Part shown: piece after piece, positions 9,772 to 19,317 of the stretch
How the letters are laid out: each line of letters starts with the position of its first letter
How positions within the stretch are numbered: position 1 is the stretch's first letter
Assembly (NCBI GenBank): GCA_013376985.1
Contig: JACABB010000011.1
Location: forward strand, 62,001 to 126,000
Direction: 5' to 3'
Origin: Bacteroidales bacterium
GTDB lineage: Bacteria; Bacteroidota; Bacteroidia; Bacteroidales; Tenuifilaceae
Length of the DNA: 64,000 bases
The notes under the pieces: generated by a model
What the model saw: the letters and a program-made list of their open reading frames with translations, nothing else
Database searches by the model: none
What the model was told of the DNA's origin: nothing
Program-made: the position numbers and the translations under genes

Positions 9772-9932
9772 GAATACTAATGTTTAATATAAGCTAAATT
9801 AATTTATCGGGTTTAAAGGTAATCTTTTAGAAATAAATATTCAAGGTATAGTCACAAAATTTACAATTAACATTCACAGAAGACGAATTGAGATAATATT
9901 TCTTTAAAGAATAATTTAAAAAAAGCAGTGTG

Positions 9933-11372
9933 TTAACCTTTAATAAACAAATCTATCAGTTCTTTTATTTTTATAATTTTCAACAGGAAGCTAAGCAATG
10001 CAACGCTAAGTAAAGAAAAAACAAATCCTACAATCCACAATGGAAATGTTGTTTTTGCAAGAAATACAAGGGCAATGCTTGCTGGAATAAAAATAAAGTA
10101 GATGCCAAATTGTTTGATGTTTACATTAAAATTAAAAATCTTAAAGGCCAGAAATACTTGTAAAACCAAAACAATAAGTTGTGTGTTTAGGTTGGCTATT
10201 GCAGCGCCAAAGGATTTGTAGTGAGGTATTAAAGCAATATTTAAAATAAAACTTATGACAACTCCAACTAATGCTATTTTATTTAGTTGCCAAATACTTC
10301 CATTGGCCGTTAAAAGGGTTCCGAAGATATAGTTAACAGATATCAAGAGAAACGAAATCATTAGTACGCCTAAAACAGAAGATGATTCGGCGGTGTGCTG
10401 ATGGTAAAGTAGGTGCATTAATTCTGATCGAAAAACAATACAAGAGATAGTAAAGGCAAATGCGGGGATGAATAGTAGGGAGAATGAAAAACCAACAAGG
10501 GGTTGGGTTGGTTCTATATTTTTGATCATTTTTGAAAATATTGGAAGTAAAAGACCGGCGAATAGAAATGGTACCATATTAACTGCATCAACAATACGAA
10601 ATGCTTGAGCGTAAATTCCAGATTCCACATTTCCTTTAGGGAGGATTCTTTCGAGCATTACGGAATCAATTCTACTGTAAAGATTCATAAGAAGAGCAAG
10701 TAAAGCGAAAGGGAAGCTTTGTCGTAAAATTGAAATTAGGAATACTTTATCGAATCGAATTTTAAAAAAGGTTGTTTTAGGTAAAACAAGTAAAAACGCA
10801 ACACACATTGTGACTATATAAGATGCTGTTTGAGCATAAACAAACCACTCAATGGAAAATTGGAAGTTGGAAATATTTCCCCAAAGCAAACAGCTACAAA
10901 TCAAAATCATTAGAAAACGATCTAAAACAGAGATAAAACTATCGGTTTTAAAAAATTGAAGACCGCTGAGGTTGGAGCGTAGGTAAAGAATAAATGATGA
11001 GATAAACTGATTGAAAATAAGTAAGAAAAGGAGATAGAATTGTCTTCCACTATATCCCATTACAACGCCTACTCCTAAGCAGAGGATTCCATAGGTAATA
11101 GCAAGAATAACCTTTATAACAACTATATTAGAAAAGTACTTGGAAATGAGTTGTGAGTGCCTACTAATTTCACGATTATTAAAGTTGGTTAGCCCAAAGT
11201 CAAGCACAATGTTCAGCAGAAGAGAAAAATTGAATAGCGAGTAGAACAAACCATATTCGCCAGCACCTACAAGATTTTGAACAGTCCTATCTATCCCAAA
11301 AATCCAAAATGGTTTTACAAGTAAATTAAGGGATAGTAGTAAAATTAAATTTGTAGCAAACTTTCTTTTCAC
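9933..11372 (-). CDS. Polysaccharide flippase, Wzx/MATE-like (MVF superfamily)
   Basis: A multi-span inner-membrane protein of 479 residues with about 12-14 hydrophobic helices, one starting at residue 8. The sequence GAGEYGLFYSLFNFSLLLNI, the charged loop GLTNFNNREISRH, and the RIDSVMLERILP segment in the middle are typical of lipid-linked oligosaccharide flippases and O-antigen transporters. The gene is divergent from a GT4 glycosyltransferase at 11492 with a 119-base gap. This supports a role in exporting a surface sugar. No ligase or polymerase is nearby, so the substrate cannot be named. Confidence 0.87.
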   Translation of the reverse strand: MKRKFATNLILLLSLNLLVKPFWIFGIDRTVQNLVGAGEYGLFYSLFNFSLLLNIVLDFGLTNFNNREISRHSQLISKYFSNIVVIKVILAITYGILCLGVGVVMGYSGRQFYLLFLLIFNQFISSFILYLRSNLSGLQFFKTDSFISVLDRFLMILICSCLLWGNISNFQFSIEWFVYAQTASYIVTMCVAFLLVLPKTTFFKIRFDKVFLISILRQSFPFALLALLMNLYSRIDSVMLERILPKGNVESGIYAQAFRIVDAVNMVPFLFAGLLLPIFSKMIKNIEPTQPLVGFSFSLLFIPAFAFTISCIVFRSELMHLLYHQHTAESSSVLGVLMISFLLISVNYIFGTLLTANGSIWQLNKIALVGVVISFILNIALIPHYKSFGAAIANLNTQLIVLVLQVFLAFKIFNFNVNIKQFGIYFIFIPASIALVFLAKTTFPLWIVGFVFSLLSVALLSFLLKIIKIKELIDLFIKG

Positions 11373-11491
11373 TGCTTTACAAATGTTGAATTATCCAAAT
11401 GTAGACAAAAGGAGGGTTTAACCAAACATCTAAAATAATAATCCTTGCAAATTAATGTAAAAATGATGTAATTTGACGGAAATGTTTTCCG

Positions 11492-12619
11492 ATGAGGATT
11501 GCCGTAAACACTCGTCTTCTGCTTAAAGACCGACTCGAAGGTATAGGGTGGTTTACTTACGAAACCATGAAAAGAATTACTCAGGGGCATCCAGAACACG
11601 AGTTTTTTTTCTTGTTTGACAGAAAATTCGATCCTGATTTCATTTTCTCAAGCAATATTAAGCCTGTTGTATTAAAGCCACAATCCAGACATCCTGTTTT
11701 ATGGTTTGTCTGGTTTGAGATTTCTGTAAAAAAATTTATTCGAAGAAACAAAATCGACCTATTTATCTCACCGGATGGATATCTCCCTCTTAGATCAAAC
11801 ATTCCAATGCTGGGGGTTATACATGATATTAACTTTTTTCATTTTCCAAAAACGATTCCTTTTTTAGTAAGATGGTACTATAACTTTTTTTTCCCAAAAT
11901 TTGCCCATAAAGCTAGCCGATTAGCAACCGTAAGTGAATATTCCAAAAAGGATATTTGTCAAAATTATGTAGTTGATCCAGGCAAAATTGATGTGGTATA
12001 TAATGGTGCGAATGATTTGTACGCCCCCTTGTCCTCCAGAGAAATTGAAAAGGTTCGGAGTTTCATTTCCCAAGGATCGTCCTACTTTGTGTTCGTAGGA
12101 GCCTTCAACCCTCGTAAGAATATTCCCCGATTGCTTTTAGCGTTTGACCTATTTAAAAAGAAAACACATTCAAACATCAAACTTGTTATAGTTGGTGAGA
12201 AGATGTATGGAACATCTCAGATGATGATGATTTTACAGGAGATGGAGTTTAAGGATGAGGTTATTTTCTCTGGGCGATTACAGGTTGATAAGCTTAAGAA
12301 TGTTATTGGTTCTGCGTTAGCTATGATATATGTTTCATATTATGAGGGCTTTGGTATTCCAATACTTGAAGCCATGAAATGTGATGTACCGCTAGTTGTA
12401 TCTAATTGCACTTCTTTACCTGAAGTTTCAGGAGATGCCGCAATCTATGTAGATCCTTTTAATGTTGAATCTATTGCCGAAGGAATGGTTACAATTTATG
12501 ATGATGAAATTTTAAGAAAAGAGCTTATTGTGAATGCTCGTATCCAGCGTAAAAAATTCAGTTGGGATGGTACTGCAAAATCGCTCTACGAAAGCATGAT
12601 GAAAACAGTTAACCAGTAA
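11492..12619 (+). CDS. GT4-family glycosyltransferase (GT-B fold)
   Basis: A cytoplasmic or membrane-associated sugar transferase using a nucleotide sugar donor. It has 375 residues. The N-terminal Rossmann-like domain runs from MRIAVNTRLLLKDRLEGIG, the motif VVYNGANDLYAP marks the domain junction, and FVFVGAFNPRKNIPRLL begins the C-terminal domain (read as YFVFVGAFNPRKN). The donor-binding motif is YVSYYEGFGIPILEAMKCDV, with the E-x7-E pattern of GT4 enzymes. Only 5 bases separate it from rnhB downstream. The divergent flippase gene suggests a shared glycan pathway, but donor and acceptor are unknown. Confidence 0.9.
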   Translation: MRIAVNTRLLLKDRLEGIGWFTYETMKRITQGHPEHEFFFLFDRKFDPDFIFSSNIKPVVLKPQSRHPVLWFVWFEISVKKFIRRNKIDLFISPDGYLPLRSNIPMLGVIHDINFFHFPKTIPFLVRWYYNFFFPKFAHKASRLATVSEYSKKDICQNYVVDPGKIDVVYNGANDLYAPLSSREIEKVRSFISQGSSYFVFVGAFNPRKNIPRLLLAFDLFKKKTHSNIKLVIVGEKMYGTSQMMMILQEMEFKDEVIFSGRLQVDKLKNVIGSALAMIYVSYYEGFGIPILEAMKCDVPLVVSNCTSLPEVSGDAAIYVDPFNVESIAEGMVTIYDDEILRKELIVNARIQRKKFSWDGTAKSLYESMMKTVNQ

Positions 12620-12624
12620 ATATC

Positions 12625-13224
12625 ATGCTTAAACCATTCTATAAACCCAATACTATTGAGGCTGGTTGTGATGAAGCTGGTCGGGGATGCCTTGCTGGAC
12701 CAGTTTTTGCCGCAGCAGTGATTCTACCCACTGATTTTATAAATGAAGTTCTTAACGATTCAAAAATGCTATCGGTTAAGCAGCGTTATACCCTTAGAGA
12801 AATAATAATTGCAAATGCGCTCGATTATTCGGTTCAGCAAGTATCTAACATTGAGATCGATAAAATTAATATACTGAATGCATCCATTTGGGCAATGCAT
12901 AAAGCGGTTGACACTTTAGAAAACCTCAAACCTGAACTATTACTGGTTGATGGAAATCGGTTTAAACAGTATCCGGGAATTCAACATCAATGTATTGTTA
13001 AAGGGGATGCCAAGTATATGTCAATTGCTGCAGCTTCCATTTTAGCAAAAACTTTTCGCGATGATTATATGGTTAAACTGCATAATGAATTTCCTCAATA
13101 CGGTTGGAAACAGAATAAAGGTTATCCAACTAAATACCATCGAAATGCAATACGCGAATTTGGAATTACACCATACCACCGTTTGTCATATAAGTTGAAA
13201 GACGATCAACTTAAGATGTTTTAA
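12625..13224 (+). CDS. rnhB: Ribonuclease HII
   Basis: RNase HII cuts the RNA strand of RNA-DNA hybrids and removes single ribonucleotides from DNA. Its 199 residues contain the catalytic Asp-Glu pair in AGCDEAGRGCLAGPV, the third acid in LLVDGNRF, and the fourth in ASILAKTFRDDYM. The GYPTKYHRNAI motif near the end is also family-typical. The gene lies 5 bases after the glycosyltransferase gene, so the two are probably cotranscribed, although no functional link is expected. Confidence 0.97.
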   Translation: MLKPFYKPNTIEAGCDEAGRGCLAGPVFAAAVILPTDFINEVLNDSKMLSVKQRYTLREIIIANALDYSVQQVSNIEIDKINILNASIWAMHKAVDTLENLKPELLLVDGNRFKQYPGIQHQCIVKGDAKYMSIAAASILAKTFRDDYMVKLHNEFPQYGWKQNKGYPTKYHRNAIREFGITPYHRLSYKLKDDQLKMF

Positions 13225-13329
13225 TATTTTGTATATACTTTCTCATGAAGTAAACTTTACCATATTTTTTAAGTCTATAAGTTGTGAATTAAAATTAATT
13301 TTACTAACGAATTATAAACGAATATTGAA

Positions 13330-15477
13330 ATGAAAAGACTTTGTTTACTGTTGATTGGGTGCATTATCCTAATTTCAAATACTCTAAAAGCAGATGAAGG
13401 GATGTGGCTGCTTACTTTGTTAAATCAGTTAAATATAAAGCAGATGAAAGAGGAAGGATTAAAACTCTCTGCCGAAGATATTTACAGTATCAATAGTTCC
13501 TGTTTGAAAGATGCAGTTGTAATTTTTGGTAACGGCTGTACGGGCGAAATTATTTCTGAGCAGGGTTTGATTCTCACCAATCATCATTGTGGTTACGGTT
13601 CAATTCAGAAGCACAGTTCACCAGCACATGATTATTTAAAGGATGGTTTCTGGGCAAAAACATTAGAGGAAGAAATTCCAACACCTGGATTATCTGTTAC
13701 TTTTTTGGTCAGACTCGAAGATGTAACAAGTCAGGTTAATGCCGCAATTACAGTTCAAATGACAGAGCAGGAAAGAGAGAGAGCAATAGAAAAGGTTAGT
13801 GATGAACTTTCAAAAAAAGCAAAAGAGGGAAATAGTTATAATGCAATTGTTAAAAATTATTTCGGGGGCAATCAATTTTATCTTATAGTATCTGAGGTTT
13901 TTAATGATGTAAGAATGGTTGGTGCGCCACCATCATCAATTGGGAAGTATGGTGCTGATACAGATAACTGGATGTGGCCTCGTCATACTGGAGACTTTTC
14001 TATGTTTCGCGTATATGCCAGCAAAGAAAACAAACCAGCCGAGTACTCAAATAACAATGTGCCATACAAGTCCAAAAAAGCGCTAACAATTTCAATAAAA
14101 GGTGTTAAAAAGGATGACTTTGCTATGATATTGGGATATCCTGGTCGAACACAGCGTTACATGACCTCTTCGGAGATTGAAACCCAAATTAATATTACGA
14201 ATAAAAATAGAATTTATATCAGAGGAATTAGGCAAGGAATCTTACTTAATGACATGATCGCAGACAGAGCTGTTAATATTAAGTATGCTTCAAAATATTC
14301 CAGTTCAACCAATGCATGGAAAAAAGCAATTGGTCAAAATAAATCATTGAAACGATTAAAGGTAATTGAAGCAAAAAAAGAAAGTGAAAAAATGTTTACC
14401 GAATGGGTGTCTCAAGATAACCAAAGAAAAGAGAAATATGGTGAGGCTTTAAAAATGATTGAGCAAAGTGTCGCTGGAAATAAGAACTACACATATGTAT
14501 CACAATATATTACTGAGGCATTATCGCGAGGAATCGAAATATTTTCAATGGCGGATAAAACATTAAGGCTTTATGAATTATTAAAATTGAATGATCAGGA
14601 TTCGATTGGGAAAAGGCTATTGAGATTGAAAAGAGATGTAAAGAAATTTTATAAGGACTACAACATGCCAACAGATAAAAAAGTGGCTAGCGCAATGTTA
14701 AAAACATTTTATGACAATGTAGATAAGACATACTATCCTGATTTTTTTAATACAATTGCTACAGATTTTCAGGGAGATTTTGTAAAATATTCGGATTTCT
14801 TATTTAGCAAATCAATTTTTTCGGACTCCATTAAGGTAAATGAATTTCTTGCAGCACCAACTTCTGTTATTTTAGAAAATGATCCAGCGTTTATAGCATC
14901 AAAATCAATTAGCGTTAAAGATAAAGAGATAAAAAAACTACAGGAACCATTTGAGTTTCTCTATAAAAAGGGTCAAAGGTTGTATATTGCTGGGGTTTTG
15001 GAAATGAACCCTGAGAAGGCAATGTATCCAGATGCAAATTCAACCATGCGCTTAACCTATGGGCAGGTTAAAGATTATTATCCTATGGATGCCGTTCATT
15101 ATGAATTTTTAACAACCCTTGATGGCGTTATGGAGAAAGAAGATCCAGATAACTGGGAATTTGTTGTTCCCAATAAATTAAAGGAACTATACAAGGCAAA
15201 GGATTATGACCGTTATGGTGAAAATGGAAAAATGCCAGTAGCTTTTATAACAACGAACGATATTACCGGTGGAAACTCTGGTAGCCCTGTATTAAACGCT
15301 AAAGGAGAACTTATTGGAATCGCTTTTGATGGAAATTGGGAGGCTATGAGCGGAGATATTGTTTTTGAGAAGCAACTTCAAAGAACTATAAATGTTGATA
15401 TTCGGTATGTACTTTTTATCGTTGACAAATATGCTGGAGCAACAAGATTAATCAATGAAATGAAGATTTTACAATAA
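13330..15477 (+). CDS. S46-family dipeptidyl-peptidase, DPP7-type
   Basis: A periplasmic serine dipeptidyl-peptidase that releases N-terminal dipeptides during peptide catabolism. Its 715 residues begin with a signal peptide (about residues 1-21, cut before DEGMW). The catalytic triad motifs are TNHHCGYGSIQ (His85/86), the Asp region TDNWMWPRHTGDF, and the serine in TGGNSGSPVLN. Eighteen residues after that serine is glycine (AFDGNWEAMSGD). This is the position that is Gly in DPP7 (hydrophobic P1) and Arg in DPP11 (Asp/Glu P1). I therefore call it DPP7-like from the sequence. It stands alone, with a terminator downstream. Confidence 0.93.
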   Translation: MKRLCLLLIGCIILISNTLKADEGMWLLTLLNQLNIKQMKEEGLKLSAEDIYSINSSCLKDAVVIFGNGCTGEIISEQGLILTNHHCGYGSIQKHSSPAHDYLKDGFWAKTLEEEIPTPGLSVTFLVRLEDVTSQVNAAITVQMTEQERERAIEKVSDELSKKAKEGNSYNAIVKNYFGGNQFYLIVSEVFNDVRMVGAPPSSIGKYGADTDNWMWPRHTGDFSMFRVYASKENKPAEYSNNNVPYKSKKALTISIKGVKKDDFAMILGYPGRTQRYMTSSEIETQINITNKNRIYIRGIRQGILLNDMIADRAVNIKYASKYSSSTNAWKKAIGQNKSLKRLKVIEAKKESEKMFTEWVSQDNQRKEKYGEALKMIEQSVAGNKNYTYVSQYITEALSRGIEIFSMADKTLRLYELLKLNDQDSIGKRLLRLKRDVKKFYKDYNMPTDKKVASAMLKTFYDNVDKTYYPDFFNTIATDFQGDFVKYSDFLFSKSIFSDSIKVNEFLAAPTSVILENDPAFIASKSISVKDKEIKKLQEPFEFLYKKGQRLYIAGVLEMNPEKAMYPDANSTMRLTYGQVKDYYPMDAVHYEFLTTLDGVMEKEDPDNWEFVVPNKLKELYKAKDYDRYGENGKMPVAFITTNDITGGNSGSPVLNAKGELIGIAFDGNWEAMSGDIVFEKQLQRTINVDIRYVLFIVDKYAGATRLINEMKILQ

Positions 15478-15498
15478 TAGAAAATTACTATATACCCT

Positions 15499-15527
15499 AA
15501 AGGTTGGATTTACTCCAACCTTTTTAT
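15499..15527 (+). terminator. Terminator after the DPP7-type peptidase gene
   Basis: The perfect stem AAAGGTTGGA / TCCAACCTTT with loop TTTAC is followed by T-rich sequence, 20 bases after the stop codon. Confidence 0.85.
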
Positions 15528-15690
15528 TATAATAAGATTAAAAATAGCCTCATTAATAGTTTAATATGGAAAGATTATAGTAATTTTAAGGTGATATTTT
15601 TTAATATAGCAGATTAAGTCTTACTAAAATGCCTTTGAATATTAGTAAATATTAATTAACTTTCATATTTTGCAACCTTTAGAATCTAAA

Positions 15691-16218
15691 ATGGAAGAAG
15701 TAGAAATAGTTAATGAGGAGTTATTAAGGCATTTTGGGCCTTTAAGCTACGAAGAAATAGGATTTTTGCTTAACAAGATGGCTGCTCTTCTTGATAAACG
15801 TGGCATGAATATCACTATTAGAAAAAAAGTGTATGCTGCTATGGTTGAGAGTTTGGAAAACATCTATAAGCATCAAGATCATATTGAGCATGATAAAACG
15901 TTTTTACCGAAATTCTATTTATACATGAATGCTCAAAATCTAACAATGTTTGTTTCAAACTCAATATTTAACCATAAAATCCTACTATTAAAGAACAAGT
16001 TAGATAGAGTCAATACGTTGGACAAAGAAGGATTGAAGGATCTGTATAAGAATACTATTTTAAGCGGAAATGTATCACCTAAAGGAGGTGCAGGTCTCGG
16101 AATTATTAATATTGCAAAGGTCTCAGAAAATAAAATCAATTACACCTTTTCAACAATTAATGATAAATATTCATACTTTACATTAAACGTACAGATAGCC
16201 CATAAACACATAAAATAA
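15691..16218 (+). CDS. SiaB-family protein kinase (DUF6272, GHKL fold)
   Basis: SiaB-type proteins are small GHKL-fold serine/threonine kinases that phosphorylate SiaC partners. I chose the ATG at 15691 (MEEVEIVNEELLRHFG) over a TTG at 15670. The 175 residues show an N-box-like helix (VYAAMVESLENIYKHQDH) with the Glu and Asn of ATP/Mg binding, and a G-box-like loop (SPKGGAGLGIINIAK). There is no transmembrane or phosphotransfer domain. It lies 5 bases upstream of a SiaC-family gene, which is its obvious substrate. No SiaA-type phosphatase is present in the window. It is the only SiaB-like kinase here for five SiaC-like proteins. Confidence 0.85.
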   Translation: MEEVEIVNEELLRHFGPLSYEEIGFLLNKMAALLDKRGMNITIRKKVYAAMVESLENIYKHQDHIEHDKTFLPKFYLYMNAQNLTMFVSNSIFNHKILLLKNKLDRVNTLDKEGLKDLYKNTILSGNVSPKGGAGLGIINIAKVSENKINYTFSTINDKYSYFTLNVQIAHKHIK

Positions 16219-16223
16219 CCAGA

Positions 16224-16634
16224 ATGCTTATGGATTCCTTAAATATTGAACCAACTGAGTTCACCCCTAAAATAAATTTCGATCCGGATAATAATTTATT
16301 TGAAATTTCAGGTTTCTCACGGCCAGAAAATGTGATTGGTTTTTATAGACCTATCCTAAAGTGGCTTGATGAGTTCAGTGATGTAATATTGAGTAAAAAT
16401 ATTGATTTTAATAAGAATATCTTAACGGTAAACCTTAAGATGACGTATTTCAACTCAGCATCTTCAAAGTTTTTACTTGATATTCTATTAGAATTTATGA
16501 AATATCACTCAAGAGGAAATGAAGTACTAATTAACTGGTATTTTGAGGATGGAGATGATGAGATTCAAGAATCGGGCGAAGAAATTTCTGATATGCTTGG
16601 ATACCCCTTTAATTTTATACCCTACCAAACCTAA
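16224..16634 (+). CDS. SiaC-family (DUF1987) regulatory phosphoprotein, paralogue 3
   Basis: This copy has 136 residues and is directly downstream of the SiaB-like kinase gene, so it is the best-supported kinase substrate. Visible family features are FEISGFSRPENVIGFYRPIL, KWLDEF, the acceptor loop MTYFNSASSKFLLDI, and WYFEDGDDEIQESGEE. The acceptor position is serine rather than the threonine of Pseudomonas SiaC, and the next residue is Ala instead of Ser. A second ATG three codons in (MDSLNIEP) could be the true start. A strong terminator follows, ending the kinase-substrate pair as a two-gene operon. Confidence 0.87.
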   Translation: MLMDSLNIEPTEFTPKINFDPDNNLFEISGFSRPENVIGFYRPILKWLDEFSDVILSKNIDFNKNILTVNLKMTYFNSASSKFLLDILLEFMKYHSRGNEVLINWYFEDGDDEIQESGEEISDMLGYPFNFIPYQT

Positions 16635-16640
16635 ACCGAA

Positions 16641-16675
16641 TAAGCCCCGTTAGATCTCAACGGGGCTTATTTCTT
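16641..16675 (+). terminator. Terminator after the SiaB/SiaC-like pair
   Basis: A long stem, AAGCCCCGTT / AACGGGGCTT, with a 7-base loop is followed by ATTTCTT. It lies 7 bases after the stop codon. Confidence 0.85.
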
Positions 16676-16784
16676 AAAACCGTTTTCTAATTAATGGTCA
16701 TCACTAATTGTTAATTAATCAATTATGTTAGCACTTTTTATTGTTTCTTGATATTTTCTTGTAATACATTATAAATGTTTTTTC

Positions 16785-16792
16785 TATCTTGC
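16785..16792 (+). promoter_or_regulatory. Possible -7 box (TATCTTGC) of SiaC-family paralogue 4
   Basis: TATCTTGC is a one-base variant of the Bacteroidota -7 element TAnnTTTG and lies exactly 30 bases before the ATG. The same octamer at the same distance precedes two other genes in this window. The matching -33 element is weak. Confidence 0.4.
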
Positions 16793-16814
16793 ACATTAGA
16801 AATATGAGGAATAA

Positions 16815-17225
16815 ATGAAGTCGTTATATGTAAAAGGAACACCTGTATCCCCTTTTGTTGATTTTAATATAGAATTGCGAATGCTCCAAATTTCTGGCTT
16901 TTCTCGGCCAGAGAATGTTCGTGATTTTTACTTTCCCCTAATTCAATGGCTCGATGAGTTAAATAATTGGATGAAAAGCAACAAATCTCTGAATGTTGAA
17001 GTTGAGCCTTTCACATTTAAATTTAAGTTTATATATTTTAACTCCTCATCGGCTAAATTTATTTACGATATCATAATAATGCTCAATGGGTTTCAACGCG
17101 ATGGATTTCCCATTAAGATTTACTGGTATTTTGATGAGGATGACGATGAGCTTCGCGAAGCAGGTGAAGAGCTATCTGATATGGCAAATGTTCCCTTCTT
17201 TTACATTGCTACCAAAAAAGAATAA
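16815..17225 (+). CDS. SiaC-family (DUF1987) regulatory phosphoprotein, paralogue 4
   Basis: This copy has 136 residues and is very similar to paralogue 3 in key blocks (ISGFSRPENVRDFYFPLI, QWLDELNNW, YFDEDDDELREAGEELSDM). It is therefore probably a recent tandem duplicate. The acceptor loop reads FIYFNSSSAKFIYDI, again with serine. It is separated from paralogue 3 by a terminator and 180 bases, so it probably has its own promoter. A TATCTTGC box at 16785-16792 lies 30 bases before the ATG, the same spacing as in front of the two TPR genes at 45.4 and 51.6 kb. Its own kinase is not evident. Confidence 0.87.
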   Translation: MKSLYVKGTPVSPFVDFNIELRMLQISGFSRPENVRDFYFPLIQWLDELNNWMKSNKSLNVEVEPFTFKFKFIYFNSSSAKFIYDIIIMLNGFQRDGFPIKIYWYFDEDDDELREAGEELSDMANVPFFYIATKKE

Positions 17226-17242
17226 ACAATTACAATAAATAA

Positions 17243-17272
17243 CAAACCCCAACCTTCAAGTTGGGGTTCATC
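17243..17272 (+). terminator. Terminator after SiaC-family paralogue 4
   Basis: The stem CCCCAAC-cttcaa-GTTGGGG with flanking A/T lies about 20 bases after the stop. The T run is short. Confidence 0.7.
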
Positions 17273-17432
17273 ATTTTAAACTTATTGAATTACTAGTTAT
17301 TTATTTTGAATCTTTAATTGTTTTGATATTTATTATCTATTTCTCTATCAATTAAATATATTCTTTTGTTTGCTTAACTACTTAGTTTAAAGCCTCACCA
17401 TCTTTACTCAGGCATTTGGTTGCTTTCGGCTT

Positions 17433-17591
17433 TTAAGTCAAGGGGTACTTTTTCTGGCTCTCCTGTGCGGGCTTTTGTAGGTCTTGCAATGTATCTATGT
17501 CATCGTTTTGTTTCTTACCTCTAGTCAGTAAGTCGCCAAATTGAATAAGGGCAGTTTCTTTAGGGGTTGCAAGAATGATACTTTTTAAGGG
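17433..17591 (-). pseudogene. Start-less coding remnant (C-terminal fragment of an unknown protein)
   Basis: The roughly 540 bases between 17225 and the sufB start contain no intact gene. On the minus strand a stop-to-stop frame of 52 codons reads like real protein. Blocks such as ILATPKETALIQFGDLLTR and DDIDTLQDLQKPAQESQKKY have a normal amino-acid balance and ordinary codons, unlike the AT-rich noise around. There is no ATG/GTG/TTG start that would give most of it, and the frame is closed upstream by TAG. It therefore looks like the C-terminal end of a gene whose front was lost. I do not recognise the family; a mobile-element or DNA-binding protein is possible. Confidence 0.35.
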
Positions 17592-17657
17592 CTAACTATA
17601 ATCTTAGTAATTTAATAGTTCTTGACTAAAAACATTTTCTAATCCAATCAAAGTAAA

Positions 17658-17665
17658 TATCTTTG
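17658..17665 (+). promoter_or_regulatory. Putative -7 box of the suf operon promoter
   Basis: TATCTTTG matches TAnnTTTG exactly and lies about 98 bases before the sufB ATG. No convincing TTTG lies 19-21 bases upstream, so only the -7 half is supported. Confidence 0.45.
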
Positions 17666-17762
17666 CGCTTAATTAGAATTATTCTACATTATTAGCTTGT
17701 TAGGAGCAAACATTACTACTTTCAGTTTGTTCTTAAGTTACCGATATAAAGATTTCTTAGCA

Positions 17763-19208
17763 ATGACAAACGATCAGGATAAAATAATAAGTGAGGTTAC
17801 ATCAGGAGACTATAAATACGGATTTGTAACAGATGTTGAAACAGATATTATTCCCAAAGGCTTAAGTGAGGATGTTGTAAGGATAATATCGAAGAAAAAG
17901 GAAGAACCAGAGTGGATGCTCGAGTTCCGTTTAAAGGCATATCGTTATTGGTTAACAATGGAAATGCCTACATGGGCTCACCTAAATGTTCCGGAAATTG
18001 ACTATCAGGAGATTATTTTTTATGCTGCTCCTCGCAAAAAAAATCCAAATAGCAGCGAGGAGATAGACCCTGAATTAAAGGAAACATTCGAAAAATTAGG
18101 CATACCTCTAAATGAGCAAAAAATATTATCTGGTGTAGCTGTTGATGCTGTTATGGATAGTTCATCGGTAAAGACAACTTTTAGTGAAACTTTATCTGAA
18201 CATGGAATTATTTTCTGCTCGATGAGCGAAGCTATTCGAGAACACCCTGATTTGGTTAAAAAACACCTTGCATCGGTTGTTCCCACAACCGATAACTATT
18301 TTGCCGCTTTGAACTCTGCTGTATTTAGCGATGGTTCGTTTTGCTACATCCCCAAAGGTGTTCGATGCCCAATGGAGTTAAGCACCTATTTCAGAATAAA
18401 TGCTGCAAATACGGGTCAATTCGAGCGTACGCTCATTGTTGCCGAGGCTGATAGTTATGTTAGCTATCTGGAAGGTTGTACTGCTCCTGTTCGTGATGAA
18501 AATCAGCTACATGCTGCTGTTGTCGAAATTGTTGCTCTTGAAAATGCGGAAGTAAAATATTCTACGGTTCAGAACTGGTATCCGGGTGATAAGAATGGTA
18601 AAGGTGGAATTTACAACTTTGTCACCAAGCGTGGGATTTGTAGGGGAAAGAATAGTAAGATATCATGGACTCAAGTTGAAACGGGTTCTGCAATTACTTG
18701 GAAATATCCAAGTTGTATACTTCTAGGTGATAATTCTTACGGAGAGTTTAATTCAGTAGCGGTAACAAACAATCATCAACAGGCCGATACCGGAACAAAG
18801 ATGATTCATATTGGTAAAAATACCCGTAGTCATATCATCTCCAAAGGCATTTCCGCGGGGGTTAGTAATAATAGCTACAGGGGTTTGGTTAAGGTTCTTA
18901 AAGGTGCGGAGAGTGCACGAAATTTCTCGCAGTGTGATTCTCTTCTTTTAGGCGATAAATGCGGAGCACATACATTTCCATACATTGAGGTTGATAATCC
19001 AACAGCTATAGTTGAACACGAGGCTACAACATCTAAGATTGGCGAAGATCAAATATTTTATTGTAATCAGAGAGGGTTATCCACCGAGGATGCAATTGGG
19101 CTTATAATAAACGGCTATGCGAAGGAGGTGCTAAACAAACTTCCTATGGAGTTTGCTGTTGAGGCGCAGAAACTTCTTCAAATTAGCCTTGAGGGTAGTG
19201 TTGGGTAG
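17763..19208 (+). CDS. sufB: Fe-S cluster assembly scaffold SufB
   Basis: SufB is the scaffold subunit of the SufBCD complex that builds Fe-S clusters with sulfur from SufS-SufE. I chose the ATG at 17763 ([12 protein letters not shown]), giving 481 residues, the normal Bacteroidota length; the earlier TTG at 17697 adds an unrelated leader. Typical blocks are [56 protein letters not shown] and the conserved C-terminal core with [11 protein letters not shown] and [19 protein letters not shown] (quoted in parts). It begins the order sufB-C-D-S-E-T. An inserted four-helix-bundle remnant separates it from sufC. Confidence 0.97.
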   Translation: MTNDQDKIISEVTSGDYKYGFVTDVETDIIPKGLSEDVVRIISKKKEEPEWMLEFRLKAYRYWLTMEMPTWAHLNVPEIDYQEIIFYAAPRKKNPNSSEEIDPELKETFEKLGIPLNEQKILSGVAVDAVMDSSSVKTTFSETLSEHGIIFCSMSEAIREHPDLVKKHLASVVPTTDNYFAALNSAVFSDGSFCYIPKGVRCPMELSTYFRINAANTGQFERTLIVAEADSYVSYLEGCTAPVRDENQLHAAVVEIVALENAEVKYSTVQNWYPGDKNGKGGIYNFVTKRGICRGKNSKISWTQVETGSAITWKYPSCILLGDNSYGEFNSVAVTNNHQQADTGTKMIHIGKNTRSHIISKGISAGVSNNSYRGLVKVLKGAESARNFSQCDSLLLGDKCGAHTFPYIEVDNPTAIVEHEATTSKIGEDQIFYCNQRGLSTEDAIGLIINGYAKEVLNKLPMEFAVEAQKLLQISLEGSVG

Positions 19209-19231
19209 TTAAGGAGAATGAATCGGAATTT

Positions 19232-19251
19232 ATTCCGAAGTAATTCGGAAT
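19232..19251. repeat. Palindrome flanking the four-helix-bundle remnant, left
   Basis: ATTCCGAA-gtaa-TTCGGAAT is a perfect inverted repeat 23 bases after the sufB stop. A close variant sits on the other side of the remnant at 19471. Confidence 0.6.
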
Positions 19252-19317
19252 GAAAGAATAGATATTTATGAATGAGAATAAAAAAATGGTATCAAAATCA
19301 TTCTTAGATCTTTTAGT

